This document shows positions 26,449 to 35,000 of a stretch of 35,510 nucleotides of DNA, piece after piece. The stretch comes from Aquabacterium sp. GTDB taxonomy: Bacteria > Pseudomonadota > Gammaproteobacteria > Burkholderiales > Burkholderiaceae_C. The position numbers were made by a program, and so were the translations under genes. Numbering within the stretch: the stretch's first letter is position 1; each line of letters opens with the position of its first letter. Below the pieces are notes generated by a model. The model did not search any database and had not been told where the DNA came from. It saw only the letters and a program-made list of their open reading frames with translations. The stretch is from NCBI GenBank assembly GCA_017994835.1, contig JAGOKC010000011.1, positions 6,310 to 41,819 on the forward strand, read 5' to 3'.

Positions 26449-27480
26449 TTGCCTTGCATCCTGTTGACCGGGGCCACCGGTTACATCGCCTCGCACACCT
26501 GGCTGGCTTTGCAGGAGGCGGGCTTTGATGTGGTGGGCATCGACAGCCTGGTCAACAGTTCGGTGAAGGTGCTCGATCGTCTGGAGACCATCGGGTGCCG
26601 TGCGCCGCATTTCGTCCAGGGCGATGTGCGTGATGCCGCTGCGCTGGACCGTTGTTTCGAGCTGGCCCGCACGCGTTTTGGCGGCATCCAAGCCGTGGTG
26701 CACTTCGCGGCCCTGAAGGCCGTGGGCGAGTCGGTCGAGCGGCCGCTGGATTACTTCGAGAACAACCTGGGCGGCCTGCTGTCGGTGTGCCAGGCGATGA
26801 AGCGCCACGGGGTGAACAACCTGGTGTTCAGCTCTTCGGCCACCGTCTATGGCAGCCCCGACACCTTGCCCATCACCGAGGATGCGCCGCTGCGGGTGAC
26901 CAATCCCTATGGTCAGACCAAGCTGATGGGCGAAGAGATTCTGCGCGAGCTGGGGCGTTGCGACCCCACCTGGCGCTTTGCCTGCCTGCGTTACTTCAAC
27001 CCGGTGGGTGCGCATCCGAGCGGCCTGATCGGCGAAGACCCGCAGGGCATCCCGAACAACCTGATGCCTTATGTGGCCCAGGTGGCCGTGGGTCAGCGCC
27101 CGCATCTCAATGTGTTCGGCAAGGACTACGACACGCCCGACGGCACCGGGGTGCGCGACTACATCCACGTGTGCGATTTGGCTGAAGGCCATGTGGCGGC
27201 GCTGCGCTACCTGTTCGACCGTCAACAATCTTTGACCGTCAACCTGGGCACGGGGCAGGGCTACAGCGTGCTGGAACTGGCACAGGCCTATGGCCGTGCG
27301 TCGGGCCGTGACATTCCGGTTGTGTTTGCGCCGCGTCGTCCCGGCGATGTGGCCGCCTGCTACGCCGACCCGCAACGTGCCTTCGAGACCATGGGCTGGA
27401 AGGCCACGCGTGGGCTCGACGAAATGTGTGTGGACTCCTGGCGCTGGCAGTCGCACAACCCCCATGGTTTTCAGGACTGA
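26449..27480 (+). CDS. galE: UDP-glucose 4-epimerase (TTG start)
   Basis: A 343-aa short-chain dehydrogenase-type epimerase that interconverts UDP-glucose and UDP-galactose. The NAD motif is TGATGYIASHTW (7-18), with the last Gly of GxxGxxG replaced by Ala. Ser128-130 (FSSSATVYG) and Tyr154-Lys158 (YGQTK) supply the catalytic residues. The C-terminal VRDYIHVCDLAEGH and FAPRRPGDVAACYADP are GalE-specific. The first codon is TTG, as no ATG or GTG precedes the Rossmann motif, with GGGAG eight bases upstream. It is 15 bp after the barrel gene and 8 bp before manC. Confidence 0.93.
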   Translation: MPCILLTGATGYIASHTWLALQEAGFDVVGIDSLVNSSVKVLDRLETIGCRAPHFVQGDVRDAAALDRCFELARTRFGGIQAVVHFAALKAVGESVERPLDYFENNLGGLLSVCQAMKRHGVNNLVFSSSATVYGSPDTLPITEDAPLRVTNPYGQTKLMGEEILRELGRCDPTWRFACLRYFNPVGAHPSGLIGEDPQGIPNNLMPYVAQVAVGQRPHLNVFGKDYDTPDGTGVRDYIHVCDLAEGHVAALRYLFDRQQSLTVNLGTGQGYSVLELAQAYGRASGRDIPVVFAPRRPGDVAACYADPQRAFETMGWKATRGLDEMCVDSWRWQSHNPHGFQD

Positions 27481-27488
27481 ATTCAAAC

Positions 27489-28943
27489 ATGACCCATTCC
27501 TTGCTCCCCGTCATCATGGCCGGTGGTTCGGGCACCCGCCTGTGGCCGCTCTCTCGCGCGTTGTATCCCAAGCAGTTTCTGGTTCTGACAGGTAATCAAA
27601 GCCTGTTCCAGCAAGCGCACCTGCGTTTGCAGTCCCTGGCAGCGGCCGACATCACCGTGGCGCAGCCCTGCGTGGTGGGCAACGAGGAGCATCGCTTCCT
27701 GGTGCTGGACCAGTTGCGCGAGGTGAAGGGCCAGGCCGCGCCTTTGCTGCTGGAGCCCGTGGGGCGCAACACCGCACCGGCCGTGACCTTGGCGGCCTTG
27801 CAGGCCGTCTCGGAAGGGGCAGACCCGATCCTGGTGGTGACGCCCGCTGACCAGACGGTGACCGACGAGGCCGCTTACACCGCCGCGGTGCAGCAGGCCG
27901 TGCGTGCCGCCGCCGAGGGCGACATCGTCATTTTGGGCATCACGCCCGATCGCCCGGAAACCGGCTTTGGCTACATCCGCACCGGCGAAGCCAATGCCCA
28001 GGGTGCACGCAGTGTGCAGGCCTTTGTGGAAAAGCCCGATGCCCAGACCGCCCAGGCCTATGTGGCCGATGGCGGCTATTTCTGGAACAGCGGCATGTTC
28101 GTGATGAAGGCTTCGCGCTGGTTGGCCGCAGTGGGCCACTTCCGTCCTGACATTCTCACGGCCACGCAGGCGGCATTTGCCGTGCGTTCTACCGATGCGC
28201 CGTTCGTGCGCCCTGGCAGCGAAGAGTTCAAGGCAGTGCCCTCTGAATCCGTGGACTATGCCGTGATGGAGCAATGCCCGGCCCATCCGGATGCCGGTTT
28301 TGTGGTGTGCATGGTGCCGCTCAATGCCGGCTGGTCGGACCTGGGTGCCTGGGATGCTGTCTGGCAGGTGTCGCCACACGATGCGCAGGGCAATGCCTCG
28401 CAGGGTGATGCCCTGTTCCAGGGCAGCACCAACACCTTGATCCATGCGTCGTCACGGCTGGTGGCAGCGGTCGGGCTGGACAACATCGTGGTGGTGGAGA
28501 CGCCGGATGCCGTGCTGGTGGCAGATCGCAGCCGCAGCCAGGAAGTCAAGCAGATCGTGGCCACGCTGGATCGTCAGTCGCGCCCTGAAGGCAGTCTGCA
28601 CCGCCGCGTGCATCGTCCGTGGGGGTGGTACGACTCGATTGACGCCGGTGAGCGCTTCCAGGTCAAGCGCATCATGGTCAAGCCCAAGGCTTCGCTGAGC
28701 CTGCAAATGCACCACCACCGCGCCGAGCACTGGATCGTGGTCAGCGGCACGGCCGAGGTCACCGTGGGCGAGACCGTGCAGTTGATCTCGGAGAACCAGT
28801 CGGTTTACATCCCGTTGGGCAATGTGCACCGCCTGACGAACCCCGGTGCGATCCCGTTGGAGATCATTGAGGTGCAGTCGGGCAGCTACCTGGGCGAGGA
28901 CGACATCGTGCGCTTCCAGGACAACTACGGCCGCACCAACTGA
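27489..28943 (+). CDS. manC: Mannose-1-phosphate guanylyltransferase / mannose-6-phosphate isomerase
   Basis: A 484-aa bifunctional type II PMI/GMP enzyme. The N-terminal nucleotidyltransferase domain has AGGSGTRLWPLSR (11-23) and YPKQF. It continues with VGRNTAPAV, VTPADQTV and the sugar-binding EKPD. The C-terminal cupin isomerase domain (about 370-484) shows HRPWGWYDSID, QMHHHRAEHWIVVSGTA and IPLGNVHRLTNPG, with the metal-binding His and Glu residues. Together they make GDP-mannose from fructose 6-phosphate-derived mannose phosphates. It follows galE by 8 bp and closes the exopolysaccharide block, ending 16 bp from convergent gph. Confidence 0.93.
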   Translation: MTHSLLPVIMAGGSGTRLWPLSRALYPKQFLVLTGNQSLFQQAHLRLQSLAAADITVAQPCVVGNEEHRFLVLDQLREVKGQAAPLLLEPVGRNTAPAVTLAALQAVSEGADPILVVTPADQTVTDEAAYTAAVQQAVRAAAEGDIVILGITPDRPETGFGYIRTGEANAQGARSVQAFVEKPDAQTAQAYVADGGYFWNSGMFVMKASRWLAAVGHFRPDILTATQAAFAVRSTDAPFVRPGSEEFKAVPSESVDYAVMEQCPAHPDAGFVVCMVPLNAGWSDLGAWDAVWQVSPHDAQGNASQGDALFQGSTNTLIHASSRLVAAVGLDNIVVVETPDAVLVADRSRSQEVKQIVATLDRQSRPEGSLHRRVHRPWGWYDSIDAGERFQVKRIMVKPKASLSLQMHHHRAEHWIVVSGTAEVTVGETVQLISENQSVYIPLGNVHRLTNPGAIPLEIIEVQSGSYLGEDDIVRFQDNYGRTN

Positions 28944-28959
28944 AGCGAGTGGGGTGGGC

Positions 28960-29652
28960 TCAGCGCCCCAGGTGCTGCAGCAGGTCGAGCGGTTGCGCCA
29001 CGATGACGCTGGCACCCCAGGTGCCGATCTCGCCGCTGTGACCGATGTAACCCCACGCGGCGGCCGCGCTGGGCATGCTGGCCGCCTGAGCAGCCTGGAT
29101 GTCGCGCAGGTCGTCACCCACGTACAGCACGCGCGCCGGGTTGACGCCGATCTGCTCGCAGGCGGTCAGCAAGGGCAGGGGATGCGGTTTGGCCTGGGCC
29201 GTGGTGTCGCCACTGATCAAGGTGGCTGAACGCTCGATGAGGTTCAAACCCTGCATCACCGGCACGGTGAAGCGGTGTGGCTTGTTGGTGACCACGCCCC
29301 AGGCGATGCCCTGATCTTCCAGGGTGGTCAGCAACTCGGCCATTCCTTCGAACAGCACGGTGGTATCGACCAGACAGCGTTCGTAGGCGCTCAGAAAGGC
29401 TGTCCGCAGGTCTTCGAACTCGGCATGACCGGGATGGATGTCGAGCGCCGCACCGATCAGCCCACGTGCGCCTGCCGAGGCGTACGGGCGCAAGGTGCCG
29501 AGCGGCATGACAGGCAGTCCACGCTGAACACGCAACTGGTTGACTGCACCGACGAGGTCGCCAGCAGTGTCGGCCAGGGTGCCATCCAGATCGAACAGAA
29601 CGGCCTGGGCGGGCGCAGCCCAGTGCAGGGCTGCGGAGTGGGGGGCGTTCAC
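28960..29652 (-). CDS. gph: HAD-family phosphatase, phosphoglycolate phosphatase Gph/MupP type
   Basis: A roughly 230-aa HAD hydrolase. Motif I is [10 protein letters not shown] (20-29) with the nucleophilic Asp, motif II lies in VVTNKP and motif III/IV in KPHPLPLL and [12 protein letters not shown]. The GTG at 29652 overlaps the ubiG stop by 4 nt (GTGA), which favours it; an alternative GTG at 29673 overlaps by 25 nt. Members adjacent to ubiG are annotated as phosphoglycolate phosphatase or as MupP, the N-acetylmuramate 6-phosphate phosphatase; sequence alone does not settle it. Confidence 0.87.
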   Translation of the reverse strand: MNAPHSAALHWAAPAQAVLFDLDGTLADTAGDLVGAVNQLRVQRGLPVMPLGTLRPYASAGARGLIGAALDIHPGHAEFEDLRTAFLSAYERCLVDTTVLFEGMAELLTTLEDQGIAWGVVTNKPHRFTVPVMQGLNLIERSATLISGDTTAQAKPHPLPLLTACEQIGVNPARVLYVGDDLRDIQAAQAASMPSAAAAWGYIGHSGEIGTWGASVIVAQPLDLLQHLGR

Positions 29653-30356
29653 GGCGTGATGGGCTTGCGACACGCCACCAGGTAGTTCACGCTGGTGTCG
29701 CCCGACAGCTTGTAGAGGCGGGTCAGAGGGTTGTATTCCAGACCCTTGAATTGCACGGTGTCGAGACGGGCTTCACGGATCCAGCGGGCCAGTTCGGCCG
29801 GGCGGATGAAGCGCGAGAACTCGTGCGTGCCCTTGGGCAGCAGTTTGAGCAGGTACTCGGCACCCACGATGGCAAAGAGGTAGGACTTGGGGTTGCGGTT
29901 GAGGGTCGAGAAAAACACCCAGCCACCGGGCTTGACCATGTCGGCGCAAGCCTGAATCACCGAGGAGGGATCGGGTACGTGCTCCAGCATTTCCATGCAG
30001 GTGACGACATCGAACTGACCGGGTTGTTCATTGGCCAAGGCTTCGGCGGCAATGCTGCGGTAGTCAAGGTTGGCCACGCCCGCCTCCATGGCGTGCAATT
30101 GCGCCACTTTCAGGGGTTTGTCGGCCAGGTCGATGCCCAGCACGTTGGCACCCCGTCTGGCCATGGATTCGGCCAGGATGCCACCACCGCAGCCCACATC
30201 GACCACGTTCTTGCCCTTGATGGATGCGAGTTGATCGATCCAGTCCAGGCGCAGCGGGTTGATCTGGTGCAGGGGGCGAAATTCACTCTCTGGATCCCAC
30301 CACTTGTGGGCCAGGTCACTGAATTTGGCGAGTTCTTGGGGGTCAGCATTGATCAT
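29649..30356 (-). CDS. ubiG: Ubiquinone O-methyltransferase UbiG
   Basis: A 235-aa SAM-dependent methyltransferase that carries out both O-methylations in ubiquinone synthesis. The start [20 protein letters not shown] is characteristic. SAM motif I is [14 protein letters not shown] (51-64), followed by [23 protein letters not shown] and [17 protein letters not shown], then [12 protein letters not shown]. The ATG at 30356 gives the normal N-terminus; the open frame extends to 30542 but is not conserved-looking. It is coupled to gph by a GTGA overlap. The ompA gene often found upstream is not present here. Confidence 0.96.
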   Translation of the reverse strand: MINADPQELAKFSDLAHKWWDPESEFRPLHQINPLRLDWIDQLASIKGKNVVDVGCGGGILAESMARRGANVLGIDLADKPLKVAQLHAMEAGVANLDYRSIAAEALANEQPGQFDVVTCMEMLEHVPDPSSVIQACADMVKPGGWVFFSTLNRNPKSYLFAIVGAEYLLKLLPKGTHEFSRFIRPAELARWIREARLDTVQFKGLEYNPLTRLYKLSGDTSVNYLVACRKPITP

Positions 30357-30508
30357 GAGCGTGATGCTACCCAAATGACAGAGATCTTCGCGTGCGTCAG
30401 CACATTTCTTGCACCTTTTTTGATCTGCCCCGGTGATGACGCTGGGCACAGGCGTGGCAGGAGACAATACGCACTTTGTGCCCGTTAACGCGGGTGGGGT
30501 GTCATCGG

Positions 30509-31537
30509 GTGTTGAAGCAAGCGACGCAAAGGCACGGGTCACAGCGGGGCGCAGCCGACTGGTTTTTGATCGCGATGGTGGGTGCTGTCCTGCTGGCTTC
30601 GTTCGTGCCTGATTGGGGGCGCAGCGACGGCCCCTTGCACCTGGGGCGTGTCACCGACATCGGCGTGTTCCTGCTGTTTTTTCTGCACGGCATGGGCCTG
30701 TCCACCGACAGCCTGAAGTCCGGGGCCAGCAAGTGGCGGTTGCACCTGCTCGTGCAGGTCTGCACCTACGTCGTGTTTCCGCTTTGGTGGGCCGTGCTGG
30801 CCTTGGCGGGCGGGCGCTGGATCTCGCACGACCTGCTGATGGGTTTTTTCTACCTCGCGGTCTTGCCCTCCACCGTGTCCTCATCGGTGGCGATGACTGC
30901 GCTGGCGCGGGGGCATGTGGCCGCCGCCGTGCTCAACGCCACCTTGTCCACGCTGCTGGGCGTGTTCCTGACCCCCTTGCTGGTCAGCCTGGTCATGAGC
31001 GGGCAGGGCAGCGAGATGGACATCAGCCAGACCATGCTCAAGGTCGCACAGATGCTGCTGCTGCCCTTCGTGATCGGTCATCTGTTGCGCCCCTGGTTGG
31101 GCGCGTTTTTCGCGCGCATCAAGCGCTACACCAATGTCTTCGACCGGGGCGTGATCGTGCTGATGGTCTGGGCCGCTTTCAGCGACTCGGTGGCCGATGG
31201 CCTGTGGTCAAAACATGGCCCGGTGTTGCTGGCGCAGGCGCTGCTGGGTGCAGCGATTTTTCTGTTCCCCATGCTGTGGTTCACCCGCCAGGTCTCACGC
31301 GCCTTGGGTTTCGAGACCCAGGATGAGGTCGTGGCGGTGTTCTGCGGTTCGAAAAAGACCCTGGCCTCGGGCATGCCCATGGCCAAGCTGCTCTTCGGCG
31401 GCAACGCGGCCATGGGGGTGTTGATCCTGCCCATCATGCTGTACCACCAGATGCAGTTGTTCGTGTGTGCCGTGCTGGCGCGCCGCTATGCCGCGCGCAT
31501 CAGCCACGAGGTGGTGAGGCATGACGCCGCGTCCTGA
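30509..31537 (+). CDS. Bile acid:sodium symporter family protein (YfeH-like)
   Basis: About 342 aa with nine or ten hydrophobic segments. Family blocks include [46 protein letters not shown] and [20 protein letters not shown], the last a hallmark of the YfeH/DUF4137 branch of the SBF-like superfamily. The physiological substrate is unknown. Start choice is uncertain: GTG at 30509 gives a short N-terminus before the first helix, while a TTG at 30476 has an AGGAG sequence 12 bp upstream. The 3' end overlaps the RluA gene by 17 bp, so they are probably cotranscribed. Confidence 0.85.
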   Translation: MLKQATQRHGSQRGAADWFLIAMVGAVLLASFVPDWGRSDGPLHLGRVTDIGVFLLFFLHGMGLSTDSLKSGASKWRLHLLVQVCTYVVFPLWWAVLALAGGRWISHDLLMGFFYLAVLPSTVSSSVAMTALARGHVAAAVLNATLSTLLGVFLTPLLVSLVMSGQGSEMDISQTMLKVAQMLLLPFVIGHLLRPWLGAFFARIKRYTNVFDRGVIVLMVWAAFSDSVADGLWSKHGPVLLAQALLGAAIFLFPMLWFTRQVSRALGFETQDEVVAVFCGSKKTLASGMPMAKLLFGGNAAMGVLILPIMLYHQMQLFVCAVLARRYAARISHEVVRHDAAS

Positions 31538-32213
31538 TCTGTTGCTGATCCGACGCGAGGTGGTTTATGCGCCACCCGCCGACGAGGGGCTGGACCTGGT
31601 CCACGTGGATGAGTCCCTCATCGTCGTCAACAAACCGGAGGGGTTGCTGTCAGTGCCGGGTCGTGGCGATGACCGCCAGGATTGCATGGTGCACCGCGTG
31701 CAGCAGCGCTTTCCTGATGCGCTCACCGTGCACCGCCTGGACATGGCCACGTCCGGCCTGCTGGTGTTCGCTCGCGGCGAGGCCATGCAGCGGGCCTTGA
31801 GCGTGCTGTTTCAGGACCGTCAGGTGGACAAGCGTTACGTGGCGGTCGTCAAGGGCTTGCTGGCGCAGGACCACGGTGAGATTGACCTGCCGCTGAGCGC
31901 CGACTGGCCCAACCGCCCTCGGCAGATGGTGTGCATGCAGCGCGGCAAGCCTTCGCAGACCCGCTACGAGGTGCTGGCCCGTGATCTGAACCAGGGCGAG
32001 ACCCGCGTGGCGCTGACCCCCATCACCGGGCGTTCCCACCAACTGCGCGTGCACATGCTGGCGCTGGGTCATCCGATGCTGGGTGATCCTTTCTATGGTG
32101 ACGCGGACAGCCAGGTGCGTGCAGCCCGGCTGCTGCTGCACGCGGCGGCCTTGAGTCTGCCGCATCCCCAGACCGGCGAACGCATGCACTGGGTCAGCGC
32201 GCCGCCGTTCTGA
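31521..32213 (+). CDS. RluA-family pseudouridine synthase
   Basis: A 230-aa RNA pseudouridine synthase. The catalytic motif is HRLDMATSGLLV (71-82) with Asp74 as nucleophile. Other family parts are VVNKPEGLLSVPGRG, DKRYVAVVKG and ITGRSHQLRVHMLALGHPMLGDPFYG. The short form without an S4 domain resembles RluA, which modifies 23S rRNA position 746 and tRNA position 32, but the target is inferred. It overlaps the upstream transporter gene by 17 bp. Confidence 0.9.
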   Translation: MTPRPDLLLIRREVVYAPPADEGLDLVHVDESLIVVNKPEGLLSVPGRGDDRQDCMVHRVQQRFPDALTVHRLDMATSGLLVFARGEAMQRALSVLFQDRQVDKRYVAVVKGLLAQDHGEIDLPLSADWPNRPRQMVCMQRGKPSQTRYEVLARDLNQGETRVALTPITGRSHQLRVHMLALGHPMLGDPFYGDADSQVRAARLLLHAAALSLPHPQTGERMHWVSAPPF

Positions 32214-32266
32214 TTGCGATGGATCACGATCTTGCGCATATCACGATGTGACGGGTCTGGCATGCA

Positions 32267-32295
32267 TTGGCCCCGTAGATGAATGGTGGCAAAAT
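32267..32295 (+). promoter_or_regulatory. Possible sigma70 promoter of the KAS III gene
   Basis: TTGGCC (32267-32272; 4 of 6), a 17-bp spacer and CAAAAT (32290-32295; 4 of 6) lie 31 bp before the ATG at 32327, in the 113-bp gap after the RluA gene. Two ATCACGAT copies (32223-32230 and 32240-32247) stand just upstream. The match is moderate. Confidence 0.35.
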
Positions 32296-32326
32296 CCAGG
32301 GTTTTGGCTTGAGTCCCTGGGGTGCC

Positions 32327-33448
32327 ATGAGCGCAGTCGTCATCAGCGGAACTGGTTTGTACCAGCCGCCTTACACCATCACCAATGCCGAGTTGGTCGA
32401 GGCTTTCAACGCTTACGTTGACCTGTATAACGCCGAGCACGCCGCCGAGATCGAAGCCGGCACGCTGACGGCGCTGGGGCATTCCAGCGTCGAGTTCATC
32501 GAAAAGGCGTCGGGCATCCAGCAGCGCTACGTGATGGAAAAGTCGGGCATCCTCGACCCCACACGCATGTACCCGCGCCTGAAACCGCGCGGCGACGACG
32601 AACTGTCCATCCTGGCCGAGATTGGTGTCGAAGCGGCGAAGAAGGCCATGGCTGCCGCAGGCAAGACCGGTGCCGACATCGACGCCGTCATCTGCTCGTG
32701 CTCCAACCTGCAGCGCGCCTACCCCGCCATCGCCATCGAAATCCAGAACGCCATCGGTGCCAAGGGCTATGGCTACGACATGAACGTGGCCTGCTCGGCC
32801 GCCACCTTCGGGCTGGAGCAGGCGGTCAACGCCATCAAGTCGGGCTCGGCCAAGTGCGTGCTGGTGATCAACCCCGAAATCACCTCGGGCCACCAGGAAT
32901 GGAGAGACCGCGACTGCCACTTCATCTTCGGTGACGTGGCCACGGCCACCATCGTCGAGCGCGCCGACACCGCCACCTCGTCCGAGCAGTGGGAAGTGCT
33001 GGGCTCCAAGCTGGCCACCCAGTTCTCCAACAACATCCGCAACAACTTCGGCTACCTCAACCGCAGCGAAGACAGCGACCCGACCGCCCGCGACAAGACC
33101 TTCCGCCAAGAGGGCCGCAAGGTCTTCAAGGAAGTGGTGCCCATCGCCGCCGCCCACATCGAGTCCGAGTTGACCGAGCTGGGTCTGGCCGCCACCGACG
33201 TGCGTCGCTACTGGCTGCACCAGGCCAACCTGTCGATGAACCAGCTCATCGTCAAGCGCCTGACCGGTGGCGAAGTCACCCCCGACGTGGCCCCGCTGAT
33301 CCTGGACGAGTACGCCAACACTTCGTCGGCCGGCTCCATCATCGCCTTCCACCTGCACAAGAGCGATCTGGCGTCTGGCGACGTGGGCGTGATCTGCTCC
33401 TTCGGTGCCGGTTACTCGGTGGGTTGCGTGGTCGTGCGCAAGCGCTGA
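32327..33448 (+). CDS. Beta-ketoacyl-ACP synthase III-type enzyme (long form)
   Basis: A 373-aa thiolase-fold condensing enzyme with the complete KAS III triad: Cys156 in [10 protein letters not shown], His298 in [10 protein letters not shown] and Asn331 in [10 protein letters not shown]. It is about 55 residues longer than ordinary FabH. The extra length is mainly an N-terminal insertion (about residues 25-95) and a segment near 225-260. It resembles the long FabH-like enzymes of Pseudomonas and Burkholderiales that take medium-chain acyl-CoA. Its own primer is not deducible from sequence. The ATG at 32327 starts the conserved [12 protein letters not shown]. It stands alone, without fab or acyl-carrier genes next to it. 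Confidence 0.88.
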   Translation: MSAVVISGTGLYQPPYTITNAELVEAFNAYVDLYNAEHAAEIEAGTLTALGHSSVEFIEKASGIQQRYVMEKSGILDPTRMYPRLKPRGDDELSILAEIGVEAAKKAMAAAGKTGADIDAVICSCSNLQRAYPAIAIEIQNAIGAKGYGYDMNVACSAATFGLEQAVNAIKSGSAKCVLVINPEITSGHQEWRDRDCHFIFGDVATATIVERADTATSSEQWEVLGSKLATQFSNNIRNNFGYLNRSEDSDPTARDKTFRQEGRKVFKEVVPIAAAHIESELTELGLAATDVRRYWLHQANLSMNQLIVKRLTGGEVTPDVAPLILDEYANTSSAGSIIAFHLHKSDLASGDVGVICSFGAGYSVGCVVVRKR

Positions 33449-33545
33449 TCTGCCTGATACTCCCCTCCAAGCGGCCCGACTGGTTGTCCAGCGGGCCGTT
33501 TGTCCATCCTGGCTTTCTTTTCTGACTTTCTGCTGGCCCGATGTC

Positions 33546-35000
33546 ATGAGCGGCGATTTCACTTTCTACTGGCACGACTACGAAACCTTCGGCAAGGTGC
33601 CGCGTCGCGACCGCCCCTCGCAGTTCGCCGGCGTGCGCACCGATGTGGACCTCAACGAGATCGGCGAGCCGTTGATGCAGTACTGCGCGCCCGCGCCCGA
33701 CTACCTGCCCGAACCCGAAGCCTGCCTGCTCACCGGCATCCTGCCGCAGACCTGCCTGGAGCAGGGCGTGCCCGAGCACGCGTTTGCCAGCGCCATCGAA
33801 CACGAACTGGCCCAGCCGAACACCGTCGGCGTGGGCTACAACACCATCCGCTTTGACGACGAGGTCACGCGTCACCTGTTCTGGCGCAACCTCATCGACC
33901 CCTATGCCCGCGAATGGCAGAACGGCTGCGGCCGCTGGGACTTGCTGGACGTGGTGCGCACCACCTGGGCCTTGCGCCCCGAAGGCATCCAATGGCCCAA
34001 GCATGACGACGGCCGCCCCTCCTTCAAGTTGGAGCACCTCACCCAGGCCAATGGCCTGAGCCACGAGGCTGCCCACGATGCCCTGTCGGACGTGCGCGCC
34101 ACCATCGCCCTGGCACGCTTGCTCAAGCAAGCCCAACCCCGCCTGTGGGACTTCTGCCTGAAGCTGCGCCAGAAAAGCGCCGTGCTGGCCGAAGCCGGGC
34201 TGGACCAGCCCCGCGCGAACTGGAAGCCTTTCCTGCACATCTCGGGCATGTTCAGCCACGAGCGCGGCTGCATGGCCCTGGTCTGGCCGCTGGCCCAGCA
34301 CCCCAGCAACAAGAACGAGATCCTGGTGTGGGACCTCGCGCACGATCCCCGTGAGCTGTTCGGCCTCAACGCCGACGAGCTGCGCCTGCGCCTGTTCACC
34401 AAAACCGCCGACCTGCCCGAGGGCGTGACGCGTCTGCCGCTCAAGAGCGTGCACATCAACAAGTCGCCCATGGTGGTCGGCAACCTGAAAATTCTCAGCC
34501 CGGCCTTGTGCCAGAAGTGGGGCATCGACCTGGCCACGGCCCTGGCCCATGCCGAGGTCGCCGCCGCCCACAGCCCCAGCATGGACGGCATTTGGGCCGA
34601 GGTCTTCGCCCGACCCGATCGCTCGCTCGGCACCGATGTGGACGAAGACCTCTACGGTGGCTTTGTCGGCAACGAAGACCGACGCGTGCTTGAGCGCCTG
34701 CGCACCCTCTCGGGCGAGCAACTGGCCGACAAGCACCCGGCCTTTGCGGACGAGCGACTGGAAGAGCTGTTCTTCCGCTACCGCGCCCGCAACTTTCCTG
34801 ACACCCTCAATGACGCCGAGCTGGGTCGCTGGCAGGCCCTGCGGGTGGCGCGTCTGCACGAAGGGCAGGGCGGCGGCCTGTCGCTGCAGGCCTTCTTTGA
34901 GCGCATCGATGCGCTGGGCGAAACCCTCTCTGATGAGGACGAGCGTGGCCAGGACATCCTGGGGGCGCTGTACGACTATGCCGAACAGATCGCGCCCTGA
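33546..35000 (+). CDS. sbcB: Exonuclease I (3'-5' ssDNA exonuclease)
   Basis: A 484-aa DEDD-family exonuclease that degrades single-stranded DNA 3' to 5' and takes part in mismatch repair and recombination. The first catalytic motif is WHDYETFG (Asp11, Glu13). VGVGYNTIRFDDEV contains the second Asp, and HEAAHDALSDVRATI the final His-Asp pair (about 177-184). The SH3-like and C-terminal helical parts (NKSPMVVGNLKIL, ELFFRYRARNFPDTL) match ExoI. Length is typical. The ATG at 33546 lies 97 bp after the KAS III gene; the frame is open upstream but not protein-like. The 3' end may overlap the next gene by 23 bp. Confidence 0.95.
   Translation: MSGDFTFYWHDYETFGKVPRRDRPSQFAGVRTDVDLNEIGEPLMQYCAPAPDYLPEPEACLLTGILPQTCLEQGVPEHAFASAIEHELAQPNTVGVGYNTIRFDDEVTRHLFWRNLIDPYAREWQNGCGRWDLLDVVRTTWALRPEGIQWPKHDDGRPSFKLEHLTQANGLSHEAAHDALSDVRATIALARLLKQAQPRLWDFCLKLRQKSAVLAEAGLDQPRANWKPFLHISGMFSHERGCMALVWPLAQHPSNKNEILVWDLAHDPRELFGLNADELRLRLFTKTADLPEGVTRLPLKSVHINKSPMVVGNLKILSPALCQKWGIDLATALAHAEVAAAHSPSMDGIWAEVFARPDRSLGTDVDEDLYGGFVGNEDRRVLERLRTLSGEQLADKHPAFADERLEELFFRYRARNFPDTLNDAELGRWQALRVARLHEGQGGGLSLQAFFERIDALGETLSDEDERGQDILGALYDYAEQIAP

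Noticed and set aside
25741..27486. A 581-codon open frame antisense to the barrel gene and galE
   Set aside because: It crosses two genes whose products have clear motifs; its own translation has no motif.
32093..34859. Two long open frames antisense to the KAS III gene and sbcB
   Set aside because: Both lie opposite genes with intact catalytic residues; Gly/Val/His-rich composition marks them as shadows.
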